Shown here piece by piece: positions 47,346-55,694 of a stretch of DNA of 64,000 nt. Position 1 is the first letter of the stretch, and every line of letters begins with the position of its first letter. Location of the stretch: NCBI GenBank assembly GCA_029962745.1, contig CM057167.1, positions 24,838,642-24,902,641 on the forward strand, read 5' to 3'. Made by a program: the position numbers and the translations under genes. Under the pieces are notes generated by a model that was not told where the DNA came from, did no database searches, and saw only the letters and a program-made list of their open reading frames with translations. Source of the stretch: Echinometra lucunter (taxonomy: Eukaryota; Echinodermata; Echinoidea; Camarodonta; Echinometridae).

Positions 47346-50300
47346 CTTCTTCTTCTTCTTCTTCTTCTTCTTCTTCTTCTTCTTCTTCTTCTTCTTCTTC
47401 TTCTTCTTCTTCTTCTTCTTCTTCTTCTTCTTCTTCTTCTTCTTCTTCTTCTTCTTCAACTTCTTCTTCTTCTTCTAATTATTATTATTATTATTATCCA
47501 CCTCCTTCTTCTCCTCCTTCTCATGCATGTTTCTCCTTGTCCCTCTTATTCTTTCCATTCTCCTTCTTCGTTGTATTTATCGTCATCGGCCTCATCTTAT
47601 TCTTCGCCCCACACTCTCTGTCTCTGTCTGTCTCTGTCTGTCTCTGTCTGTCTGTCTCTCTGTCTGTCTCTGTCTCTCTGTCTCTCTGTCTGTCTCTGTT
47701 TTAGAATGTTTCATATGGGCTGCACATCATACTTCTGCATGCCTAACTGTACTTTGAGTTATTGTGCCTTGCATGTCTTGTGTCATTCTTGCAGTTCTTC
47801 ATACCAACTAGTTTCACAGGACTGTTGACGTCCAAAAGATTACGGAATATCTCATTGGTGAGTAAATCCACCATAAAACAGCATACTGCTGTTTTGCATC
47901 TGAAATGATATAATTGCCCTAGCTTCGGAAAAACCATTTACAGGAACAGTTATTTAATGTTTATTTCAATTTTTAAACAACATTTTCCCTTTTTCTTACT
48001 GGTTTTTCCCCATTTAGAATGAGAAAAGTTTTTGGTTGTTGATATGTAACATTTTAATCACCCTCCTTTCAATTTTCAGTTTTATATGCGTGCGTCCCGT
48101 TAGTATCGTTCATGTTGTTTCTTTTTGTGGTTTTGTTGCACATTGTGAAGTTGCCAGTACTTTCATCTATATTACTTCTTTTTCTTATGAATTAACAGAT
48201 TCGGAGGTTATTTGTTCTTTCGACGCTGTCGACCTTACTTTCGTTAGTTTTGTTTATCGCCTTCGCATTCTTCATCTTTCGAGATGGACAACTTAATTCA
48301 GATTGTCAACCGTCTCCTGCCGTTTTATCATCAAGATGTCGGCTGTCGGTAAGAGAATTAAACATGTTCTTACTAAGACATCCCTGTAGACAAATAGCCC
48401 AGTAGACGGAAGACCCAGGAGTCCGACATCCTAGTACACCAACATTCCAGTAGACCAACATCCTAGGAAAGACTGATAACTCAGAAGACCCCCAGTATAT
48501 CCCAGAAAACCGACATGCAAGTACATAGACGGACGGACAGCCATGCAGTTCGACATCCTAGCTGTTAGAGCGACATCCTGATCATTGGCGTAAATCCTGG
48601 GGGATGGGAGGATATATCCCCCCCCCCCCACTTTTTTGAGAGGGGGGGGGGGATGGCGTGTACAAATATCCCTCACTTTTTAAGGAAGAAATGGTATTTG
48701 AATTAATCTTTCAATGTGATTTTTAATAATCTGTCGTAAACAACCATCATATTTTAGAATTTCGATTTGACAATGCGATTGAAAAGCAGAAAAGTGGTTA
48801 TTTTTGGCTCGCTTGCTTCGCTCGCTCATCATATTTTAGAATTTCTATTTGAAAGTGCGATTGAAAACCAGAAAAGTGGTAGTTTTTGGCTAGCTCTCTT
48901 CGCTCGCTGATCATATTTTAGAATTTCTATTTGAAAATGCGATTGAAAACCAGAAAAGTGGTAATTTTTGGCTCGAGGGGTCTGGGCAGGTGGGTGAGGG
49001 CGTGTGTTTATACTTAAGTGTGAGTTCGACAGAAAAAAATCGGCTAAAAAGTCGATCATTCCCCCCCCCCCTCTCCACTCCTCAAAGTGGATTTACGCCG
49101 GTGATCCTGATACAGGGCGACATCCCAGTAGACCGACTTCACAGAGGATCGACAGTCCTTTAGATCCATAGTACAGTGGACCGACATCCTAATAGACTGA
49201 CTACACAGAAGACCCACAGAGTATATCCCAGAAGATCGACGCTCTAGTATATAAACACACACAAAAAAAATAATAACCCCCCCCCCCCCCTAATTCAAAA
49301 TAGTATAACTTTTTAACAAAGATGTTTTTAGGAAAATAATTTGGCAGGAGTGTTCCTACACTTATTGACTAACTTCTGTTTGAAATTGAGATTGATCTGT
49401 CAAGTCATGCATGAGTGAGCAGACATTAAAGGCAAAAATGTCAATTTTCAAAAGTCACAAGAGTCATTTTGGGGGGTTTGTGAAACAAGATTGTACTGGC
49501 ATTTGTTTAAGTACTGTTGATGTTTTTCGAGGTTGTGCCATGGTTGAGTGACAAAATTGCTAACGATGAAGCAAGAAATGCTGAAAATTTACTGTTTAAT
49601 GCCGGGAAAACGACTACCTGGTATTTTCACGTAATGTGCTGACTCATGTTGGTTGATGCCAATTTTTTCCACAAACTGAATGGATTTTGCAGATTTAGGA
49701 GGGCTGAACATCATTTTTCTCAAAAAATCTGTGTTCACCCAACTGTGATAAACATGAAAAGTGTCAGGGATAAGCATGACTTCGTCAAACAATGGAAAAA
49801 TTCAAATTCGCCCAAGGTTTGTTTCACAGAGCCGCAAAATGACTCTTGTGACTTTTGAAAAGTGACATTTTTGCCTTTAATGTTTGCTCACTCATGCATG
49901 ACTTGACAGATCATTCTCATTTTCACACAGAAATTAGTCAATAAGTGTAGAAACATTCCTGCCAAATTATTTTGCTCAAAACTTTTTCGTTAAAAAGTTA
50001 TGCTATTTTGAATTAGGGGGAAGTTACTTTTTTGTTGTGTTTAGATGGACAGCCCTGCAGACCGACATCCTGGTATAGAGCGACTCCCAGTAGACCGACT
50101 TCACAGAGGACCGACAAAAAGTCCATTAGACCCACATCCAAGTAGACAGACATCCCAGAAAAGCAACTGCCAATTAGATCCACAGTCAAGTGGACCGAAA
50201 TCCTATAGTAGACCACAGTACGTAGACCGACATTCTAACACACATGACGGGCCAGTAGACCGTCACTCCCACTAGCTAAGGGGGGGGGGGGGGCACAAGG

Positions 50301-52696
50301 GGGCCATCCCCCCCCCCCCCCGTTAATCGGCGAGCAAAAAATGGTACTGCTAACAATACAAATCAAACTAATTCCAATATTCCGTCAGTGCGTTAATGAG
50401 GACATAGGCGTAGCTAGGGGGGCACAAGGAAGCCATGACCCCCTTCTTGATCGGAGAGCACAAAAATTAAGAGAATGTTCGGTCTATACCACTATTACCT
50501 ACACCTAATAATGAAAATGAAATGCACAAAATGCCATTTTCATGCACATATTTTCAAAAATTACCGTATTGTGGGAGGGGAAACACCCTCCTCAGTTGAG
50601 AAACAGCTTCATCTCTGTCTTTGCTCGCTTAACTCTTTTCTTCCCTCCCTGAAAAACACTGGCTTCGCACACCATTTTCACTGGTCTAGCTAAGGGTCCA
50701 CCAGCTGGTCGTGTGTAACCTCAGAGCCTTCCGGCGCCACAGCCAGGGGCCATCGTCCAACGCTGATCGGATCGGAATGGAAAAAATAGAAAGCGAGGGA
50801 GGGGGAGGGGTTATAAGGGATTAGCATATGCCACTTCTCATTTAAGTTACCCCTAATACTGAATTTTAGTGTGCAGAAAATGCCATTTTCATGCTCGAAT
50901 TTTTAAAAAATCTCCCTACTGTGGGATGGGGGATAACCCCTCCCACAACCTTCCCCGCTCGGTCGCTTCACTCCCTTGCCTTGCCCCCCCCCCCTTGAAA
51001 ATTCCTGGCTACGCCAGTGGTCACCCCCCCCCCCTGAAGACCGACAAACAGCCCAGCAGACTACAGCCATTAATGCCAACAGCCCAGGGGAGTGTTTCAT
51101 AAAGCTGTTCGTAAGTTACGCACGACTTTACACACGAATGTAACATGTTCTTGGGTGTAATCAGATTCTCAATCATTTACATGTAGCACAAGAACATAAT
51201 CACCAGTCGTGCGTAAAGTCGTGCGTAACTTACGAACAGCTTTATGAAACACCCCCAGGCCAATTGGACGGACATTTCTGAAATTTGTGACCCCTCTTCA
51301 GTGGCGTATCTAGGGAAAACAGCGCCCAGGGCAGTCAAAGCTGAAATTGCACCCTCCCCCCCCCCCTTTCCTCCTTCTAATACCAATTAAAAAAAAAAAA
51401 AAGAATTATAAAATTTGAAAATTTGAAACTTTCTTTGGTTGGTCAGGATGTTTGTTGTTGTTGTTTTGCTTTTGCTTTTTTTTTTTGCAAGCACTAAAAG
51501 TAGCGCCCGGGGCTCATATCCCCTTGCCCCCCCCCCCCCATACGCCACTGCCCCTCTTTTACAATATCCTGGACCCGCCCCTGTTTTTTTCAATCACCAA
51601 ATTCTCTTTTTTGTTTTTGCTTTCTTTTTTCTTTTTTCTTTTCATCGTCATTCCCGAAGGTCGTATTCACTCCTATTTTCTCACAAACGGGTTGGAAGTA
51701 ATAGCAATCCGTAACGATGTTTATGCACTGTAACCATGGTAACGGAAGTCCGTTTTTTTTTTGTTTTTTTTTAGGTGTATCGTGTGCTGATCAACGCCGT
51801 GATCGTCTTCCTTTACGTCATCGAGTTGATCGCTTCTCTATCTTCTCTCGCTGTCTGCTGCATCATAAAGCCCGGATGCGCAAAGAAGTCATCCGACACT
51901 GAACAAGTAAGAAAGTGGGTTCAAAACTTTTTTTGACGTGAGCTCATCATCGCTGTCACATGCATGCATTTCTTTTGCAATCATGATGTTGACGTTGGTA
52001 ACGGTGTCACAGGTTAAATTGTGGATGATTTGTTGTACGCATCCAACATAGAACCGTGCTTTTTATTGCAAAGTTTTTAGTTGAGGTGATGGTGGTGGTG
52101 GTGGGGGATTGGTGTTGGGGTCTTGTTTTATGGTACCCGATGTTAGTGGTAAAAAAATTACTTGCTCCATGGTGGTGGTGGTGGTGACGGTGGTGCAGGT
52201 GGCCACCTGACGATGGTGCCAACAATGGTCGAGCAAATGGCCAGTAGCGATTGTTGTTGTTTTGGTAATGTTGGTGATGGCGAAAGTGTTCTTGATGGTA
52301 TTGTTTTGGTGGTGGTGGTGATAGTGGCGATGGTGGTGCTGTTCTTGGTACTACTAGTTGTGGCAAAATCATGGTGTTTCGTGAGTAAAAATAATGTACG
52401 GTGGTGGTGATGATTTTATAAACATGTGGTTGAAGAAAAGAGCAAAATCAAGCGATAGAAGATTATTACTGACTTGATTTATTCACTCTTTGTAATTCTT
52501 CCAATCACAGCTCATCTCCAGGACCAGTATGTCCTACAAAAGACTAGCTGCAGCTGAGGAAACAGTGGACTATTTCGAGGACAGGGGCGAAGACCCAACA
52601 CTCGTCAATAACAACTCCCATGGCTGCATGAATATGCGAAGTGTGAGTGCGCCAGCTTTAGTCAGCTACTCTACAACTCAACCGTACCACGACTAA
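45265..52696 (+). CDS. MS4A-like: MS4A/CD20-like four-pass membrane protein, six coding exons
   Basis: Joining 45265-45633, 46872-46988, 47795-47857, 48199-48348, 51775-51906 and 52511-52696 gives 338 aa, with all five introns in phase 0. Residues 1-123 are a hydrophilic, acidic cytoplasmic N-terminus (SDDDDDDES). TM1 is about 126-148, TM2 about 150-172 (SYLAITIWSPVF), TM3 about 187-211, an extracellular loop has Cys219 and Cys230, and TM4 is about 237-264 (FLYVIELIASLSSLAVCC). The C-terminal tail is polar and ends SYSTTQPYHD. The TIWSPVF/LYVIELI pattern, the loop cysteines and one TM per exon fit the MS4A (CD20-like) family, whose members act in receptor complexes and Ca2+ signalling in vertebrates. 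The specific role here is unknown. The N-terminus is longer than in most mammalian MS4A proteins. A distant tetraspan family is the alternative. Confidence 0.75.
46872..46988 (+). CDS. MS4A-like: MS4A-like coding exon 2 (TM1 and start of TM2)
   Basis: 39 codons between acceptor TTTTGTCACAG and donor GTAAGTTC, encoding NISLLHMLCSLLLIFMGILG and, further on, SYLAITIWSPVF. Confidence 0.75.
47309..47477. repeat. Long (TTC)n tract with (ATT)n end, MS4A-like intron 2
   Basis: Around 165 bp of TTC with one AAC interruption, followed by (ATT)n to about 47495. The Ser- and Leu-rich frames over it are not proteins. Confidence 0.97.
47617..47700. repeat. (CTGT)n/(CT)n repeat
   Basis: CTGTCTCTGT-type units, imperfect, about 84 bp, in intron 2 of the MS4A-like gene. 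Confidence 0.9.
47795..47857 (+). CDS. MS4A-like: MS4A-like coding exon 3
   Basis: 21 codons between CATTCTTGCAG and GTGAGTAAA, completing TM2 and giving the short basic cytoplasmic loop (LLTSKRLRNISL). Confidence 0.75.
48199..48348 (+). CDS. MS4A-like: MS4A-like coding exon 4 (TM3 and extracellular loop)
   Basis: 50 codons between ATGAATTAACAG and GTAAGAGAA: a long hydrophobic segment (STLLSLVLFIAFAFFIF) followed by a loop with two cysteines. An overlapping ORF in another frame (48036-48296) was rejected because it does not continue into exon 5. Confidence 0.75.
48380..48574. repeat. Degenerate AGACCGACATCC minisatellite, segment 1
   Basis: Loose tandem units such as CCAGTAGACCAACATCC and AGTCCGACATCC, 13-18 bp each. 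The same motif resumes at 49112 and at 50042 beyond transposon insertions, so these appear to be parts of one array. Confidence 0.7.
48583..49103. mobile_element. CATTGGCGTAAATCC hAT-like MITE with perfect 8-bp TSD
   Basis: The ends CATTGGCGTAAATCC and GGATTTACGCCGGTG are inverted repeats, and ATCCTGAT is duplicated exactly (48575-48582 and 49104-49111). Inside, a module of about 75-90 bp (CATATTTTAGAATTTC … CCAGAAAAGTGGT) is repeated three times in tandem, which the copy at 22254 has once. It lies in intron 4 of the MS4A-like gene, inside a minisatellite. Confidence 0.88.
49112..49255. repeat. Degenerate AGACCGACATCC minisatellite, segment 2
   Basis: Continues the units of segment 1 (CCCAGTAGACCGACTTC, GTGGACCGACATCC) after the 521-bp insertion. 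Confidence 0.7.
49262..50040. mobile_element. Fold-back element with TIRs of about 220 bp
   Basis: The left 220 bp (TAATTCAAAATAGTATAACT, TTTGGCAGGAGTGTTCCTAC, CATGCATGAGTGAGCAGACA, GTCACAAGAGTCATTTTG) recur inverted at the right end with modest divergence. The central 330 bp or so is unique and non-coding. It interrupts the same minisatellite. Confidence 0.85.
50042..50275. repeat. Degenerate AGACCGACATCC minisatellite, segment 3
   Basis: Units such as GCAGACCGACATCCTGG, CCCAGTAGACCGACTTC and AGTAGACAGACATCCC. A further trace appears at 51036-51085. Confidence 0.7.
50276..51086. repeat. Poly-G/poly-C-rich dispersed repeat sequence, MS4A-like intron 4
   Basis: G and C runs alternate with blocks such as GGCGTAGCTAGGGGGGCACA and CGCTCGGTCGCTTC. 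The latter is also present at about 21555-21625 together with GAAAATTC(C/T)TGGCTACG. These are probably ends of one or more transposon families; I could not define complete elements. Confidence 0.5.
51087..51256. mobile_element. Fold-back MITE, GTGTTTCATAAAGCTGTTCG ends
   Basis: The left arm GTGTTTCATAAAGCTGTTCG, then TAAGTTACGCACGACTTTAC, is complementary to the right arm with no visible mismatch over about 40 bp. The element is about 170 bp. Its GTTTCATRAAG terminus is shared with the element at 8393-8526. Confidence 0.88.
51299..51550. mobile_element. hAT-like MITE with perfect 8-bp TSD
   Basis: The ends CAGTGGCGTAT and ATACGCCACTG are exact inverted repeats, flanked by CCCCTCTT on both sides (51291-51298 and 51551-51558). 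Body 252 bp with C runs near both ends, no coding capacity. It ends 224 bp before exon 5 of the MS4A-like gene. Confidence 0.85.
51775..51906 (+). CDS. MS4A-like: MS4A-like coding exon 5 (TM4)
   Basis: 44 codons after a T-rich acceptor (TTTTTTTTAG) and before GTAAGAAAG. Encodes TM4 and a juxtamembrane CCIIKPGCAKK segment with possible palmitoylation cysteines. Confidence 0.78.
52511..52696 (+). CDS. MS4A-like: MS4A-like coding exon 6 with stop codon
   Basis: 61 codons plus TAA (52694-52696) after acceptor CCAATCACAG. A polar cytoplasmic tail with an acidic stretch (DYFEDRGEDP) and several Ser/Tyr residues. Confidence 0.75.
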   Translation, partial: LISRTSMSYKRLAAAEETVDYFEDRGEDPTLVNNNSHGCMNMRSVSAPALVSYSTTQPYHD

Positions 52697-52850
52697 TTTC
52701 TTTGAGGACACTGAAACTAAATGCGACAAGAAATTACTTAAAACTGCAATCTGTTTTGGACTTGAAACTGCATTAGCCAGTTTCAAACCAACGGGGGTGT
52801 GCTCAGGGACAGGTACCCATCTGAATGAATGACGGAGGGGGGGGGGAGTA

Positions 52851-52856
52851 AATAAA
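52851..52856 (+). terminator. Candidate polyadenylation signal of the MS4A-like gene
   Basis: AATAAA 155 bp after the stop codon. A second AATAAA at 53700-53705 would give a 1-kb 3' UTR that includes the inverted-repeat element at 53431. Confidence 0.4.
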
Positions 52857-53304
52857 ATCAAAATCAAAAGAAAAATGGAGAAAAGGAGGAGGGAAAAGTA
52901 ACTTGACAAAATTGATTCCCCTTCCCGCTCCCCACTCAGTGGGCATGTGGGTGTACATTCCATTCTCCTTTTTTAGAAACGAATTCCCCCTACCCAATGA
53001 AACAAGGCACCCCCACCATGCCTTTCGATTTCAATGACAAAGAGAGGCCTCAAATTTAACAATTAAACGAAACAAACTGAAAGCAACTAATATTCGTCTT
53101 TCCACCATAATGACATGAACAATAATACAGAAAAGTAACAACTAAAACTTTACTAACAAAATTAATCCTCAAATGCACTACGACACCAAAGGCCACTGTC
53201 GATCCAACAGAGCAAATAGTCTACGACGATGAGAGGAAACAACGCCCTCTCACTTTGCCTGGCGAAAATCATCCAATTCACCAATGGAAAATCGCCAAAA
53301 AAAC

Positions 53305-53314
53305 CACCACCACC

Positions 53315-53346
<32 letters not shown>

Positions 53347-53358
53347 CAACAACAACAA
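53305..53358. repeat. (CCA)n(CAA)n trinucleotide tract
   Basis: Eight or nine CCA units followed by CAA units. Confidence 0.95.
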
Positions 53359-53430
53359 GTGCTACACTTCGGGGGAGGGCGTAAAGTTGCAGGTTATATA
53401 ATGAGCAGGTGCACTCATAAAACTCCCTTG

Positions 53431-53655
53431 TCAGATTGACCTGGAAAAAGAGTCCGTTGGGGCCACACCACAGAAATAGAAGACCACACTCCGTTCCGGG
53501 TCAAAAATGACCCGGAATAGGGTCATGAAGACTTATTTCTGGGTCACATTTGACTTCATTCCGGGTTCTTTTTACTTTATTCCGGGTCATTTTTGACCCG
53601 AAACGGAGTGTGGCTCCAACGGACTCTTTTCCGGGTCAAGTCTGACTCGGAATCT
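53431..53655. mobile_element. Fold-back element containing nested CCGGGTCA palindromes
   Basis: The outer arms (TCAGATTGACCTGGAAAAAG, AGTCCGTTGG) face their complement (CCAACGGACT, CTTTTCCGGGTCAAGTCTGA). Inside, TCCGGGTCAAAAATGACCCGGA is a perfect palindrome on the left and is echoed on the right as TTCCGGGTCATTTTTGACCCG. The element is about 225 bp and non-coding, 0.7 kb past the MS4A-like stop codon. Confidence 0.75.
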
Positions 53656-55136
53656 GAGGGTGAGGAAAAAACAGAACTTTATAGTTTATACACCTTTTGA
53701 ATAAAGCACAAAATACTCATTGTTGAGATGAAAATGAAATACAGAAAGATTTGAGGTTCTTCCTTTTAATTTGTATATTTTCATAACTGTAAGATTCACT
53801 CTTCAACACAGGGATTGATAGTTTGATAGTCAAATTTTATTTCATGCAATATTATTGTATCAACATGTTTAATCCAAATCAATTGTAGATATCGTTTTAT
53901 TTTTAAGCTGTAATATTTATTAAACTTCACAATTTTCAAATGCTGAAATGATTTTCTTGTCGGAACGTAAGTTTGCATTCTTTTTAGATTAGATTATGAG
54001 AGATACATATGTCAATTATTTCATTAGTGCTTTATTGGCCAATTTTCGCACAAAGTAAATGCCAATGACGTTCAGAAAAGGTCCTTGGTTGGCGAATGCG
54101 AACTATGCAAGTAAAATACATCGGAGTGTATTAGGTTTGTGATGTATTATGGGCTCTGTTTTTGTTTCAACTCAAATGTGAGCTACTCCTATTAGTATTC
54201 GATGATTTTGTAATTGAAACTATCATAACGCCAACTACTGTCGATGGTGTTTCAATGGTAGCGCTGCATTCTGCCATGCAGCCAATTTTTTCAGCGAAAT
54301 ATTCCAATTGATTGCCTTTTTGTTTTATTTTACTTTTGAAAGTTCCTGTGTTTTATTGTGCCAGTACGATGTGCCGTTTATCATTAGCCCAAATATCAGA
54401 CGAAGTGAGTGGAATACCAGGGATGACAAAAGGTTTTTTCCCTAAAATAATCTGGTAAGAAAGCGGAAAGGTTAACGAATTTTGAAGGATCCTCTTTTTA
54501 GATACCAAAATACTTGCGGGGGTACAATCAGGGGTACAGGGGCGGATCCAGGGGGAGGACCTCAAGTCAAGTCTTTGAAATTACTGACGTTTATTATAGG
54601 TACACTATGGATTTCTTGTTCTTCTGTCTTTCCAACTCATGTTAAACTTAAAGCGAAAATGCCAATTGATGCCTTGTCATTTGTGTACTAAATTATAATA
54701 CGTTTCTCTAGTCATCTTGAAGTTTCATGCATTTTCCTTTCATCCTTTTATAAGAACAAATACTTGACGAGCGATTAGCTTCGCAAAAAGCTAAGTAGGT
54801 TGGGGGGAGAGAGAGAGGGGGGGGGGGGGAGAGGAATGTATAGCCTTTGGGGCAAACGGTCGCGAATTTTGCTATACATGTATTTTTTTCCAGATAAGGA
54901 GAGAGGGGAGAGAAGGAAATGAGAATTATGAACAAAATTATCATCATGAACATTGAAATTATTTTATTCCATTCTCATCATCTCATGTGAATGCGTTACT
55001 GTCTGCATCGGATTATAAAGACCAATCCTTTCTGTCTCTGTCTCTGTCTCCCTCTCTCTCTCTCTCTCTTGTCTCTCTTCTATTTATCTATCTGTCTTTA
55101 AATTTATCTTTTTCTCTTTCTTTGTAAGACAGTATG
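53656..55136. other. Intergenic, no gene seen
   Basis: AT-rich, with GA and G runs near 54805-54830 and a CT tract near 55040-55070. The motif GGGGCGGATCCAGGGGGAGG at 54539 resembles ends of the G-rich repeats elsewhere. No domain-bearing ORF. Confidence 0.45.
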
Positions 55137-55160
55137 CCCCCCCCCCCGGGGGGGGGGGGG
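55137..55160. repeat. C11G13 palindromic homopolymer junction
   Basis: Eleven C followed directly by thirteen G: a perfect palindrome and an unusual junction among the many separate poly-C and poly-G runs of this window. Confidence 0.95.
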
Positions 55161-55306
55161 CTCAGACTGGGTTCGGACGGGGATGTGCCACTGAAGCCTA
55201 GCTCTATGCCGTACCCATTTTTAAGGGTCATGCTTGGCAGAAAAAGGTTCTCATTATTAGGGATTTTATATCTCGGGCGTGTACTTAAGCGACAATATAG
55301 GCGAGA

Positions 55307-55307
<1 letters not shown>

Positions 55308-55346
<39 letters not shown>

Positions 55347-55560
55347 TGATAATAATAATGATAATAATAATAATAATAATAATATCGATGCTTATATAGC
55401 GCCGGTATCCGCCAGGTCCTGACGCTCATGGCGCTCAACAAATTACACATGACAATCGAGAAAAAATAAATATTGGAAAAATAAATTCTTAGACTACAAA
55501 TATAAGTAAGGAGAGAATAATCTGAAACTGAGGTACATACAAATCAACATGACAATTCAA
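55308..55560 (-). repeat. LINE-like 3' tail in reverse orientation
   Basis: Read on the minus strand: TTGAGCGCCATGAGCGTCAG, then GGCGCTATATAAGCATCGAT and a terminal (ATT)n run of about 75 bp. This is the pattern at 3' ends of CR1/L2-type retrotransposons. It points away from the + strand LINE fragment just downstream. Confidence 0.6.
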
Positions 55561-55577
55561 GGAAATGCTAGCGGTAA

Positions 55578-55627
<50 letters not shown>

Positions 55628-55631
55628 TCTG

Positions 55632-55694
55632 AACAATAGAATTACCCATGTTTAAAGTGAGGGCATGTTTAGGGATTTTCCGGCACAAAGCCAT
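55632..55694 (-). repeat. Fragment of the CCCTAAACATG repeat family
   Basis: CATGTTTAGGGATTTTCCGG followed by CACAAAGCCATACCCCATGT is the complement of a block at about 59455-59505. It abuts the LINE fragment and supplies the first 17 or so codons of the LINE open frame. Confidence 0.6.

Noticed and set aside
47180..47828. Poly-Ser and poly-Leu ORFs of 170-190 codons
   Set aside because: They are translations of the TTC and CTGT microsatellites in intron 2 of the MS4A-like gene.
48018..48296. Alternative MS4A-like exon from an acceptor at 48017 with a hydrophobic ORF
   Set aside because: Its frame differs from the 48199-48348 exon, reaches a stop at 48296 and does not join to the TM4 exon. 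The 48199 exon keeps phase 0 and supplies TM3 plus loop cysteines.
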